DNA of 64,000 nt, taken from assembly GCA_039654915.1 (NCBI GenBank), contig CM077595.1, forward strand, positions 82,997,501 to 83,061,500. The letters are read 5' to 3'. The notes beneath the pieces were generated by a model that searched no databases, was not told the DNA's origin, and saw only the letters and a program-made list of their open reading frames with translations. Position 1 is the first letter of the stretch. Every line of letters starts with the position of its first letter. Source of the DNA: Aquilaria yunnanensis (taxonomy: Eukaryota > Streptophyta > Magnoliopsida > Malvales > Thymelaeaceae). The position numbers and the translations under genes are program-made. Below are positions 1-10,800 of this stretch, one piece after another.

Positions 1-1550
1 GGGGCGACTTCCTAGGACAGTCCTACAAAAATGTTAGTAAGGTAGAAAATTAGAAAATGTGCTAAAATTTAGAAAATTTCCTAAATGGTATTTGGAAGGT
101 TCATGTTCTTAACAACTAGGCCGAAATTTTACCTAGTGGGCAAAAAGGGTCTCGGGGTGCCTTCGGTGGCCTTGTGCCTATTCGGGATCGTGCCGGGAGC
201 CTTCTTGATATCGATCCTAAAAATTACAGCAGCCATACACTAACTTATAAGCTTATTTAATGGCTGTAAAAAAAAACGGATCTTGGAAGGAAAAAATTTT
301 GTTTCAGTTACCGATGTGTTTTCGGGATCTCTAACGCTCCGGGAGTCCAAAGAAACACCAAACCTTCAAGTAAGGATTTTCTAACCCTTTGTAACAACAT
401 GGACAGCAAGGAAAAGAGAATTATTAGGGCTGTAATATTCGAAATTGGCAGCCAAGATAATTTTTAAAAGAGGCTACGGTGGCTTACCGGGCTTAGAACC
501 AAGTATGGACAAGATTGCACCGGAAACGAGTGGAAAAACCCAAAACTTGGATTAATGATAATCTACCAATATTTACAGCAAAATATAAGGCCTTTAGCTG
601 CTGGAAAAAAAAATTAAAAGAGTAATACCGAAGAACTTTGGCTCACACGAAGCAATTCGGGATCGTCGGTACTCGTAGGATTGGCTTTGGTGTCCGGATG
701 GGGTTTCCCTTCAACTTAAAGAATCTAGGCAAAAATACAGAATTAAATTAATATTCTAATACTTTGGAAGAGCCAAGAATCAAAGCATAGATGGCTGAAC
801 TTACACAGTTTGATGAAGCACTAAGTGGAGACAAACAACCGGCGCAGAAGGATGAAAGAATGGTGGACGATCTTCTTGCAGAAAAAAAAATCAAATTTTC
901 TTCCCATGGCTTAGGCGGCTGTTGATGGGGGAGAAGAAGTGCTGAAATATTGAAAAAGGCTGCTAGGAAAATTGAGCTTCACGCCAAAAAGAAACGTAGG
1001 GTAGAATAAGTTATAATATAATAATATGGCAATTAATTAGGATAACTAAATTGGCAAGTTTTTGTTTCTTTTTTGTTTTTTGTCTAAAGTTTCGAAAAAC
1101 CTGTAGTTGCTTTGCGGCTGGGGAGTTTTAGAAGAAAGAAATTAGGGTTAAGGAAAAAAAAATTTAATAATAATAATCCTATGTAGCGGTAGCACGAACC
1201 GGGTTTAAACCCCACACGCGCGTTGGTTAATTTTGGGAAACCTAAGCAAACGAATTCAGAATTAAGTGAGGTAAATTTCTATTGACTCATTTTTTCAAGA
1301 AGAATCCAATGGTGCTCCCAGATTTTTCATCCGATGCTCGGTTGTAAATGACAAAAATGCCCCTAGCCTAAAGAAAATGACTTTGAGCTTCCGGTTTGGA
1401 ATTTGACTTAATAACCACTAAAGGAATCATCTAAGACTCAAGATTCTTAATTTTATATTTTATTATTAATAAAATTATTATTATTTTATTTATTTAATTA
1501 ATTAGGATAATTTGGTGATTTTATTTTACTTAATTTCTAGGGTTATTACA
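1..1550 (-). mobile_element. Edge of an LTR-type retroelement inserted in the Ogre-type RT
   Basis: Read on the minus strand this block starts at 1550 with TGTAATAACCC, the kind of TG-start many plant LTRs have, exactly where the reverse transcriptase homology of the neighbouring element stops. No open frame longer than about 45 codons is visible. The block has low-complexity AT tracts (around 1455-1510) and a GC-richer stretch near 1190-1235. No matching CA end, primer-binding site or coding domain lies inside the window, so the element must continue to the left. It could also be another kind of insertion; the LTR reading rests on the terminus and on the abrupt break in RT. Confidence 0.35.
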
Positions 1551-2210
1551 TCAAGTTTGATTTGATTGTATCCAGAGAAGCCATCCATGAAGGAAAAATA
1601 TGAGTTTCCTGCGGTATTGTCCACCAGCGTATCAATGTGAGGAAGTGGGAAGTTATCTTTAGGACTGGCTTCGTTCAATGGCCGGTAGTCCTGACAAACT
1701 CTTAGTTTCCCGCTTTCTTTCTTTTCGACTGGAACAATGTTAACCACTCATTCTGTATATTCAGCGACCCCAAGGAATCCTGCATCCCACAGCTTTCGAA
1801 TCTCATCTTTCACTCTTAAGATTAGATCCGGCTTTAATCTTCGTAACTTTTGTCTGACAGGCTTCGCCCCAGGTTTCAAGGGTATTTTGTGTAGTACTAT
1901 GTCTGAGCTTAAGCCAGGCATATCTTGGTATGACCAAGCAAACACATCCACATATTCTTTCAATAAGTGGACTAATTCTTCTTTTTCTTCATGAGGGAAT
2001 AGAGTGCCAATCTTGACTTCTTTTACATTCTGACTGTCTCCCAAGTTAAATGCCTCAGTTGGTTCTTGACTTGTTGCTCTTTCTTTTTCATCTTGCTCGA
2101 TCATTTTTAATAGCTCAGGAGATATTTGAAGATCTTCGTCATCCGAGTCGGTAGTGTTTACAGGATTATCAAAGTTCATTCTTTTATTGTCATCAAAGAA
2201 AGTTTCAGGT
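1551..2210 (-). pseudogene. Reverse transcriptase N-terminal part of Ogre-type pol, broken
   Basis: The frame from 2210 codes for an acidic linker with the pre-RT signature of plant gypsy elements (DVFAWSYQDMPG near 1925, then LRRLKPDL). It then enters the RT fingers and palm (KLRVCQDYRPLN, PLPHIDTLVDN, and the metal-binding aspartate of FMDGFSGYNQI). Two things kill it: an in-frame TGA at 1748-1750 splits the frame, and the domain stops at about 1551 where foreign sequence begins. The catalytic YxDD box and everything downstream are absent from the window. The family role is copying element RNA into DNA in cytoplasmic particles. The expected reading starts from an upstream exon, not from an internal ATG at 2179. 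Confidence 0.75.
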
Positions 2211-2393
2211 CTGCATTATTCAGAGAAAAAAAAAATGGCAAGAATGAGATGGATGCAAACTGGTACTTTATTTATAGTGTGCATAAATCACAACTTTATT
2301 GGAATAAAAAGCAATAACTAAAAGGTTCACTTAAACAAAGACTACACCCTATTGATTGAACCTTTCTTTAGGAGGTTTTTACTATTGGATTAC
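2211..2393 (-). other. Candidate intron between protease and reverse transcriptase
   Basis: The gag-pro frame ends at a TAA at 2392-2390 that overlaps a potential donor GTAATC starting at 2393. A pyrimidine-rich tract followed by TGCAG at 2215-2211 makes an acceptor. Removing the 183 bases between them joins the two frames in phase, with no stop up to the later TGA at 1748. The gap itself has stops in the pol frame. Ogre elements are known for a partly spliced intron at just this place. The splice sites are seen; splicing is inferred. Confidence 0.6.
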
Positions 2394-5300
2394 TTTGGAA
2401 AGCTTTCGATTATAACAAGCAGTTCTATCGCCTCCCAATTGTTCAGCACATCCCGTGGGCGACAAGGTTGAATGAGCTCCTCATCTTCAGGTGAATCGCT
2501 GATGATTGCTTGAATAGAAAGACTTTCAAAAGACTTATTGATGTTGATGGTCAGCGCGCCTTCATTGTTATTTTTTGAAATCAAACCACCACTCACGAAC
2601 ATTTCGGTGATCTCTGGGACATCCAGATTTCTTTCCTGGAGAGGATGCCCTGTTAATCGTGCAATCCTCTTTTCTCTCTTTTCAGCTATTGCCTTCATTT
2701 TGTCATGTCTTGTCGGTGTGAAGCCTAGGCCGTATTTCCCTTCATTTGTGGTGATTTTCAATGGCTCTGTGACTCCTTGTAAATCTTGTCCCAGTCCTAA
2801 CCCCGGTGAGTATCCTCCTTTTATCATGAGTTTGGCAACCATGCGACTTGTTTTAGAGATGCTAGGAATGGGTTCTTCTCCATATTCGCTGACATAAGCA
2901 GCATTGACAATCTCAAAAGACCTGAAGGAGCAATCAGGTATATTTTCATTGACTTCGACATATTGAGCATCCGCAGGTCTTGATAGCAGGATGTCTTCTT
3001 CAGCGAAGACCGTGATTATCTTTCCTTCAATGATGAATTTCATTTTTTGATGTAATGAAGAAGGAATTGCTCCGGCCATATGGATCCATGGTCTTCCCAG
3101 CAGACAGGTATATGATGGACAAATATCCATGACTTGGAATGTGATGTGGAAAAGACAGGGACCAATCCCTATTGGTAGCTCTATTTCTCCAACAACATCT
3201 CTCTTCGTTCCGTCAAACGCTCGAACAACAATATGACTGTTGTTGAGGTATGATGGGTCTAAACCGATCTTATGTAAGGTTTCGAGTGGCATTACATTTA
3301 GAGCTGACCCATTGTCGATAAGAACTCTAGCCATAATCCGATCTTTGTATTTGACCGAAATATGTAGGGCCTTAGAGTGACCCCTTCCTTCTGCTGGTAT
3401 CTCATCGTCAGTGAATGTGATGAGATTTTGTGCCGTGATGTTGTTGACGAGGTGGTCAAAGTTGTTCACGGAGATATCTTGTTCAACATAAGCCTTATTC
3501 AGGACTTTGAGAAGAGCTTCTCGGTGGGCATCAGAGCTTAGGAGTAATGAAAGTATGGAAATTTTTGCTGGCAGGCGGTTTAACTGTTCAACGATACTGT
3601 ATTCACTTTGCTTTATGAGTTTGAGAAACTCAGTAGCTTGCTCATCTGTTACTGCTCGAGGCGTCTCTTGCTCTTTAGATGTATTTGTATCAAGAGATCC
3701 ACTCATCGTAACATTCTTATCTTGTTGGAGCTTGTTCATTTGCTCTGGAGAATAACACCGACCACTTCTAGTCATGCTCCCAACTTCTAACGGGGTTGAT
3801 GTGATGTTAGATGTGTAATCATAGCTCCATGGAACAGTTTTGTCTGATTTGTATGGGAATGGTTTTGGGACTTGAATTTTTAAAGGCTTAAGAGCAGGTT
3901 TTGAAATTGGTATGACCAGTGGTCTTGGCATAGCATTGAATTCTTGTTCTTTAATGATCACATTCACATCATCATCTTTATTTGACATAAAAACGATGAG
4001 TTGGGAGGAGTCGATGAGACTTTGCAGTCTTTCACGAAATTCTGAGCATTCTTGGATAGAATGACTCTTACTGTCATGGAAGTTGCACCACTCTTCATTC
4101 TCGACCTCTCCATTTCCAAAAGAAGGCTTTCCCATGATAATCCCTTCTTTCACAAGGCATGAATATACATGCTTAAGAGGGGTTATGATATCGTTGACTG
4201 ACTTCTTTGTCGGCCAGTGTTCTTCTATCATATTGACTGGTTTTGCTTGATGAGGCGGCAACGGATTGTGAGTGACGTTTGGCTCATCGAAAAAGTCCAA
4301 CCACTTTGATTCGATTAATTGTTGGATTATACGTTTCAATGCTATGCAATTTTCCAATCCGTGGCCCACGGTACCATCATGATATGGGCAATTTATGTTA
4401 GGGTCATACCACCTTGGATACGGGGGTTCCAATGGCCTTGTAGGAATTGGGCAAATAAGTTGACTTTCGATGAGTTTTGGATACAGCTCAGTATAAGTCA
4501 TGGGAATTGGTGCGAAGATTTCTCTTGGTCTTAGTGCAGGTACTGGAGGAGTTGGAACAGGTGGCCGTAACTGATTAGGTCTGTTGGGAGGATAATTGTT
4601 GGGTCTATTGGGAAGATAATCATTGGGCCTATTGGGAGGATAATCATTGGGCCTATTGGTAGGATAATAATTGGGCTTATTGGCAGAATAGGATAGGCGA
4701 GGTCCGGTGGCCACAGTGCCCACGAAGGGAATCCCTCTTCCTCTTCCTATTTGTTGTATTTCTTCATCTTTTCTTCTGGAAGGTCCTCCTCTTTTCATAG
4801 GATCGCTAAAGGATTCAGTAATCTTCCCGGTCCTGATACCATGCTCGATCCTTTCTCCAGACATTACTACGTCGGAGAAATTGGTTGCCGAATTGCCAAT
4901 GAGTTTGTCATAATATGGGTATTTTAGTGTCTGGACAAACAAAGTGACCATTTCTCTTTCTGTCATGGGTGGCTGAACCTGTGCAGCTAAGTCCCTCCAC
5001 CGCTGCGCATATTCCTTGAAAGTTTCTGGCTTTTTCTTCTCCATGTTTTGGAGAGTTTGGCGATCCGGAGCCAAGTCCATAACATGTTTATAGTTGCCGA
5101 TGAAGGCCTGAGCAAGGTCATTCCAAGTTTTTATGTTCCTTGGACCTTGGCTTAGATACCACTGTAATGCTGATTTTGTGAGACTTTCCTGAAAAAGTGC
5201 GATCCACACCTTTTCATCTTTTGTGAGTGGTTGTAGTCTCCTTAGGAACAATGTGATGTGAGTGATGGGATCACTCGTTCCATCGTATTTCACGAAATCT

Positions 5301-5704
5301 GGCACCTTAAAATCTGAAGGGATTACGACGTCTGGCACTAAGCAGAGGTCATCCACTGAAAGGGATCTGAATATAGTGCCTCCTTCAATGGCTCTCAGTC
5401 TTTTCTCTATTGTCTCGAGTTTTTGAGATTCTGCTTCATCTTTTGGTAATGTCTTCTTCTCTTCCTGTACAGTGTCTTGTTTCAGGTGAACACTAGCAGA
5501 CGGTCCTGATTCTTGAAACAGGTTTTCTTGGACTGAGACTCGTTGCGGGGTGAATCCCGGGGGATAAGTGGGATCTTGTACTTCTTTGATGGGGACTTGA
5601 GTTGCTTTCCCTTTGATTAATTCCATCAATTGTCTCATCTGTTCTGACATACTTTCAATCTTGGACTCCATCTCCATGAGACGTCCTTCGGCTTGTTCTG
5701 CCAT
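2390..5704 (-). CDS. Gag-protease polyprotein of the Ogre-type element (1104 aa)
   Basis: This is a long intact frame starting at an ATG. Residues about 10-30 look like a coiled coil. Residues about 150-270 are a retrotransposon gag domain (ALQWYLSQGP, TFKEYAQRWRDLAAQV). Residues about 344-377 are a degenerate tandem repeat of PNRPNDYP type. Two CxxH...C knuckle-like motifs lie near 439-453 and 540-553. A retropepsin-like aspartic protease holds DNGSALN near 797-803 and LLGRPW near 869-874. A glycine-rich G-patch lies at about 951-1000 (YSPGLGLGQ). Gag would form the particle and the protease would cut the polyprotein. The active-site triad reads DNG instead of the commoner DSG or DTG, as in many plant gypsy copies. 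The last codons overlap the candidate intron donor. Surprisingly, this frame is open although ORF1 and RT are broken. Confidence 0.9.
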   Translation of the reverse strand: MAEQAEGRLMEMESKIESMSEQMRQLMELIKGKATQVPIKEVQDPTYPPGFTPQRVSVQENLFQESGPSASVHLKQDTVQEEKKTLPKDEAESQKLETIEKRLRAIEGGTIFRSLSVDDLCLVPDVVIPSDFKVPDFVKYDGTSDPITHITLFLRRLQPLTKDEKVWIALFQESLTKSALQWYLSQGPRNIKTWNDLAQAFIGNYKHVMDLAPDRQTLQNMEKKKPETFKEYAQRWRDLAAQVQPPMTEREMVTLFVQTLKYPYYDKLIGNSATNFSDVVMSGERIEHGIRTGKITESFSDPMKRGGPSRRKDEEIQQIGRGRGIPFVGTVATGPRLSYSANKPNYYPTNRPNDYPPNRPNDYLPNRPNNYPPNRPNQLRPPVPTPPVPALRPREIFAPIPMTYTELYPKLIESQLICPIPTRPLEPPYPRWYDPNINCPYHDGTVGHGLENCIALKRIIQQLIESKWLDFFDEPNVTHNPLPPHQAKPVNMIEEHWPTKKSVNDIITPLKHVYSCLVKEGIIMGKPSFGNGEVENEEWCNFHDSKSHSIQECSEFRERLQSLIDSSQLIVFMSNKDDDVNVIIKEQEFNAMPRPLVIPISKPALKPLKIQVPKPFPYKSDKTVPWSYDYTSNITSTPLEVGSMTRSGRCYSPEQMNKLQQDKNVTMSGSLDTNTSKEQETPRAVTDEQATEFLKLIKQSEYSIVEQLNRLPAKISILSLLLSSDAHREALLKVLNKAYVEQDISVNNFDHLVNNITAQNLITFTDDEIPAEGRGHSKALHISVKYKDRIMARVLIDNGSALNVMPLETLHKIGLDPSYLNNSHIVVRAFDGTKRDVVGEIELPIGIGPCLFHITFQVMDICPSYTCLLGRPWIHMAGAIPSSLHQKMKFIIEGKIITVFAEEDILLSRPADAQYVEVNENIPDCSFRSFEIVNAAYVSEYGEEPIPSISKTSRMVAKLMIKGGYSPGLGLGQDLQGVTEPLKITTNEGKYGLGFTPTRHDKMKAIAEKREKRIARLTGHPLQERNLDVPEITEMFVSGGLISKNNNEGALTININKSFESLSIQAIISDSPEDEELIQPCRPRDVLNNWEAIELLVIIESFPK

Positions 5705-5891
5705 TAATCTTGTTTGGAGTCGAGTTGAATATCGGTGTTGAGGTCCAATTTTACCCTTTTAAAGGAATATTTATTTTATTAGATTCTATGTGTGTATTAT
5801 TGATGTGATGGATGCATGCATGAATATTGTAAATACTTGGTGAAAGAAGAACTATAATGGAATTTCTCAATTACATTCAGCAAAGGTTTGT
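5705..5891 (-). other. Spacer between ORF1 and gag
   Basis: AT-rich, non-coding gap of 187 bp between the ORF1 stop and the gag ATG. It is the usual place for the separate start of gag in elements with an extra first ORF. I see no further signal. Confidence 0.4.
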
Positions 5892-7565
5892 TTAAAAGAA
5901 ACGACCCAAAGTACAATACTGCTTTCTGGCCTTAGATATGAACTCCATCATTCTTTGAACATTTACTGATGGAGTAGGACAGCTCAGTTCTTCTAACTCC
6001 TTGGCTTCTTCGCCCATTAGTTGGGCTTGTTCTGTAACTTTTCTGACTTCTACAAAAAATGTTTGTAATTGATCTTCCCAGTATCTGACTCTCATCTCTT
6101 TTTGATTGGTTTCATCAACCAATTGGGAGATGACTTGTTTTTGGTATTCAACTTTCTCTTCGAGGAGTTGTGTTTTGTAACCGAGCTGTTGCATGTCAAG
6201 GAGCATCCTCTTGTTCTTCTCCTTTTCTTCCTCTAGTTCTTTCTCCAACTCTCTTTTCGCCAATTTTCTGATGACCTCTTCGGGTAGAACTATTCCTTCT
6301 TTCCGGTTATTTCTCCATTCATAATAAGCAGTGAGAGAAATAATAGGGCCCCACTTCAATATAAAGAGTCTTTTCCACGCAACTGAAATACCCATTGCGA
6401 GCTTATTTGAATTTGGATCTTCGTGTGAAAACTCCAACTTACTCAGGTTATGCGTCATGGGTATAAATTGCATGGACCCAAATTGTTTTCAAACTTGAGC
6501 TAGGGCATAACTTGTCCCTCCCCATATACCTAGGAGAGGAACCCACGGGCAATTACCGCAACGGTAGACAACGCGAGTGGAGATGGACCAGGGGGCTCTC
6601 CATTCAATTTGGAATTCGGTGATGTTCTTGAAATAATCAACCCATGCTTCCTTGCTATCGTGATTAGTGGTTTCACTTTTCAAAAAGGCTTCGATTGGGA
6701 TGAAGTTCTTTGAAAAGCGATTTCCAAAATGTTGCTTCTCACAAGGAAGGTGGCTTTTGATCCAAATGTTGAGGAGATGTGAACATCCTATGAATTTGCC
6801 CCCTCTTTGGCGACAAAAGTTTAATGCCCTGATAGTTTCACATAATATTACTGAGGTCGGATTTACTTGAGCATTGCAGACTTGCTCAAATAATGTGATG
6901 ACGTCTCCTTCAATAAATCCGACAATTCTTGGGAAGACTACCAGGCCATATATTGCCAAAGCGAACAGCTTGCGTCGTTGATTCTTCTGAGGGAGGGTGT
7001 GGCTTAGTTGTTTTAGATTGGTCCAGCTGATAAATTTCCGACACCCTTTTGTTGCAAATTTGGGTTGAAGACTGGAAGCTGGCATGTCCAATAATTTTGC
7101 TAGGGCTCGATGAGGCTCCGTTCTTCTATCATGTTGATACGTCTTAATTGGATAGTTGGAGGACCAACCCAAGAGGTTATTGTATTCTTCAATGGTTGGA
7201 ACCAGATCCATCTTATCGAAAGAAAAGCATCGATAAAATGGATCCCAAAATTGTATTAGAGCCCGGACAAGTGATGCATCAACGGTAACCTTTAGTAGGC
7301 AAGCGATGTGACCATATTTTGCCGTAAAAGCTTCCCGATCAGCAGAGTTCCAACTATTCCAGACTTGCAATAATTCCGTGGTGTCGTTCTGATTTATCTG
7401 GACCGATACCTGGTCCTTAAGCTGTACGTGAGAGTGGGATGTCAGAGCATCTCGGTGAAGCTTTTGAGCCGTTTCGGAATATTCCATAGCTTTAGGCTGA
7501 GTTTCGATTACCGTGTCATTCCATGATCCAGTAACAGCCGTGGGAAGATAATCGAGAATATCCAT
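5892..7565 (-). pseudogene. Ogre-type extra ORF1, split by an in-frame stop
   Basis: The first 358 codons (7565-6489) run from an ATG and end at TGA 6491-6489. The same frame stays open from there to 5892, with an internal ATG at 6473, so a single stop splits one protein of about 557 codons. The first part has a helical Trp-rich region (WNSWNSADREAF, RALIQFWDPFYRCF, EEYNNLLGWS) that I recognise from ORF1 proteins of plant Tat/Ogre elements, filed in some databases as a plant DUF. Its function is unknown. The second part has a long coiled coil (ELEKELEEEKEKNKRM onward, roughly residues 55-150 after 6473). It sits between leader and gag, as in Ogre. Read-through or a functional short form is possible but unsupported. 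Confidence 0.75.
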
Positions 7566-8167
7566 GATAATAGTTCTTTCACCAAATACTTATCTTTAAT
7601 GATGAAATGTATATGCCGGAAAAATAAGGAAAAATAGAGTTAGTAAAAAAATAACACATAGGATCATACAAACATATAGATAAAACAAAACCTATGGAAA
7701 TGGGAACCGAGGTATGGGAAATTCTTAATGGCTGGTTCTAAGGTAGAGTAAGGAATTCTACATGCAGAAGGTGGTTTATCAAAAAGGCAAGGGATAGTTC
7801 CCGAATCCCGTCACTGAATCATAGTGACGGCCCGATTCCTTACCCTCTAGGGTTTATGTAAGGAATGGATTAATTCGAGTCGTAACTTTTCGTGGGCCCA
7901 TGCAGAGACTAACCGTCTCAGAAGGCAATACACTACTTTGCTACTTTGAAACCGGTGAAGGCTTGGAGACCGTGGCCTCACAAGGACAGCAACACCAATT
8001 CCGCTTAGAAAGAATCGTGTTTGATTTAAGGAAGCTCGGGTATAGAGCTTCATTTTGTGAATGCATTATGCATGTTTACTTAAGTAAATATAATATATAA
8101 ATCCACATAATAGTAAAGCAAAGTAAATAAAAACAAATCAACTTTAGGCTCGACTCATTAACGTCGA
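7566..8167 (-). other. Internal leader of the Ogre-type element
   Basis: About 600 bp lie between the primer-binding site and ORF1. Short open frames on both strands (for example 7847-8053) have no recognisable domain and look like chance. The sequence is less AT-rich than the LTR. Confidence 0.5.
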
Positions 8168-8187
8168 GTCCCCAGCGGAGTCGCCAA
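8168..8187 (-). other. Primer-binding site
   Basis: On the minus strand, two bases after the LTR end, the sequence TTGGCGACTCCGCTGGGGAC occurs. This is the conserved PBS of Ogre/Tat elements, reported as complementary to the 3' end of a tRNA-Arg. It fixes both the element orientation and the LTR boundary. Confidence 0.75.
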
Positions 8188-8466
8188 GCTGTGGCAACGT
8201 CGGGTTTTCGGGAGTCGCCACCAATCTGTTTTTCTTAGGTCGATTGGATACCTAAAATATGGTCTGCGAGAGTTCGGGGATCGGGAGTACGGTTACGTTA
8301 AAACAACTTTGTTAAAACGCCCAAAAATTGGCACCTTAGTTGATTTTAATTTTGTTTTGCTTTGCTTTTAAAAAATTTTCAGTTAATTTTTAAAATTAGA
8401 AATTTTAACTGGATTAGTCGAAATGTGGATTTTTTTAAATTAATTAATTTGTATGAAATTTTATAC

Positions 8467-8682
8467 TTCCGAACCATGGACTCTGCCGAGTCATTTGGAC
8501 ACGGAAGATTTTGATTCCGAACCATGGACTCTGCCGAGTCATTTGGACACGGAATTTGATGAACTTTTAAATAATTTAATCTATATTGTAAATATGAATT
8601 TTTATCTTTGTATTTATTTAATTTATTTAGTAAAAAAAAGTTTTCCAAACCATAGATCCTGCCGGATCATCCGGATATGGAA
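8467..8682. repeat. Three 40-bp hairpin modules in the LTR
   Basis: Modules at 8467-8506, 8515-8554 and 8643-8682 share length and plan: outer arms TTCC and GGAA, inner arms of five bases around a TGCC loop. The first two have GACTC/GAGTC as inner arms. The third has GATCC/GGATC, so two base pairs changed on both sides. The structure reads the same on both strands. Confidence 0.7.
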
Positions 8683-9948
8683 ATTAATTTTTTTATAATT
8701 AATTATTACATTCTTACTTATTATAGAATTAATTGTTAGTTTAATTACTAATTCGTAATTCTTTTTGTTTATGAAATTTTTAGATTTATTAATAATCTAA
8801 AAATTTTATTTATTTTCTTTTTTTTCTTTCCTTTCTTTTCTTTTTTCTTATCTTTCCTTTCTTTTTTTTTTTTTGATTTTATCTTTCCTTTCTTTCCTTT
8901 CTTTTCTTTTTCTTATCTTTCTTTTCTTTTTTTCTCTTTTTTTTTTTATTAATTTCTCTTGTTTAATGAAGGATATTTATTATTTAAAGAATTACTTAAA
9001 AAGTAATTAATTTTTTTAATAAGAAGTTAATTCAAAAAAATTTTGATCATGGTACGGGGCGTTGTTACTCAGCCAGACCCTCTTCACCAGGTGAAGCAGC
9101 TCAAAAGCGGGCACGAGACAGTTTCCAGCCAATATACCATGAACTAAAAAAATTTTTAGACTTAACAACATGGCTTAGATTTATTTTATATTTTTTATTT
9201 AATTAAAATTTTATTTATTCAATGATGAAGGCAAAATTCATATGTATTTTTCAAAAATAGAACAAAAGTCTTAATTTTGTTTTGAATGAATTAAGCAAAA
9301 AATGATTATTCAAGAAAAGAAACTAAAAAAAAAATTTTATGTATATTTTAAACATAAAGGAAAATTTTTGATATTTATATGTTTTGTTTTTGATAAAAAA
9401 AAATTAACTAAAAAGAAGTGATTATTTAACAAGGATCTTAAAAAAAATAAAATTTATATGTATATTTTAAAAAAAATAAAGGAAAGTTTTGATATTTATA
9501 TTTCATTTTTATGTTCTTTTTTTTTGATAAATAATTTTAATTAATAAGTCTAAGATATTTAAGAGATAATTTAATCCTTTTGAATTTATTCTATTTTTGA
9601 AATCATTTGCTAAGATTTTTATAAAGGAAACAAAAAGTTATATCTTTTCATTATTTTAAAAGAAATAAGCAAAATATTACTGAATAAAATATTAGCCCAA
9701 AAATTTTACTTTTATCATTATTTTTATTACTAAAAAAAGTAATATTTTATTATTTTAAAAGAAATAAGTAAAATGTTACTGAATAAAATATTAACCCAAA
9801 AATTTTACCTTTTTTTTTTTGTTCTTTTTATTAATAAAGAAAACTAAAAAGTTATATTATAATTATTTTAATAAATAATTAATATATTAGTCCCAAAATT
9901 TTATTTTTAATAAAGAAAATTTTATTTATATACTTTATTTAAAAATAT

Positions 9949-9988
9949 TTCCAAGCCATAGATCCTGGCGGATCATTTGGTCATGGAT
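9949..9988. repeat. Fourth, separate hairpin module in the LTR
   Basis: A 40-bp module about 1.3 kb from the other three has inner arms GATCC/GGATC around TGGC and outer CCA/TGG pairing. Its counterpart in the second LTR is at 16004-16043. Confidence 0.6.
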
Positions 9989-10369
9989 TTTTAATTTTTG
10001 TTAAATTTTAATTATTTAATTAATTACTAATTATAATTTTATTAGATTTTTCTTGAATTTTTAATTTTAAAGATATGTTTAAAAAGAATTGATTTGTATA
10101 TTTTTTTTTAGAATTATTTAATTATTTCTATTTATTAATTTTAACAAAAAGGAATAAAAAGTCAACTTTGTTATTTTTAAAGAAATAATAAAAAAAATAA
10201 AAATAATTGGCTTTTAAAAATGATTTTTTATTAGCCTTAATAATTAATTACAAAATAACCTTCTTTTAATTTTCATTTATTTATTTATTAGTAAAGGGTA
10301 AAGGTGAATTAAATAAAATAAAGTGGGGCTTTTTGGCCATCCACTTTAAAAATAAATAATAATAAAGGT

Positions 10370-10800
10370 TAGCAAAGTTGATTAAATTAATTAACAACAA
10401 TAATAGAAATTAGCCAAGTTTAATTAATTGTTAACAACAATAATAAAAAGTTAGTCAAGTTAATTAATTAACAACAATAATAAAAAGTTAGCCAAGTTAA
10501 TTAATTAATAACAATAATAAAAGTTAGCCAAATTAATTAATTGTTAATTAACCAAATTAATTAAATTAATTAATTAACAACAATAATAAAAAGTTAGTCA
10601 AGTTAATTAATTGTTAACAATAATAAAAGTTAGCCAAATTAATTAATTGTTAATTAACCAAGTTAATTAAATTAATTAATTAACAACAATAATAAAAGTT
10701 AGCCAAATTAATTAATTGTTAATTAACCAAGTTAATTAAATTAATTAATTAACAACAATAATAAAAGTTAGACAATTTAATTAATTATTAACAACAATAA
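10370..10800. repeat. AT-rich minisatellite of the LTR
   Basis: Imperfect head-to-tail units are built on AACAACAATAATAAAAGTTA followed by GCCAAGTTAATTAATT-like spacers, with variable unit length. The same array, with a different number of units, is at 16480-16710 in the second LTR. Confidence 0.65.

Noticed and set aside
791..922. 44-codon plus-strand frame beginning MAELTQFDEALSG
   Set aside because: Too short and without a match; it lies in presumed LTR sequence.
10370..10800. CRISPR-like array
   Set aside because: The units are contiguous AT-rich minisatellite with no unique spacers, in a plant LTR.
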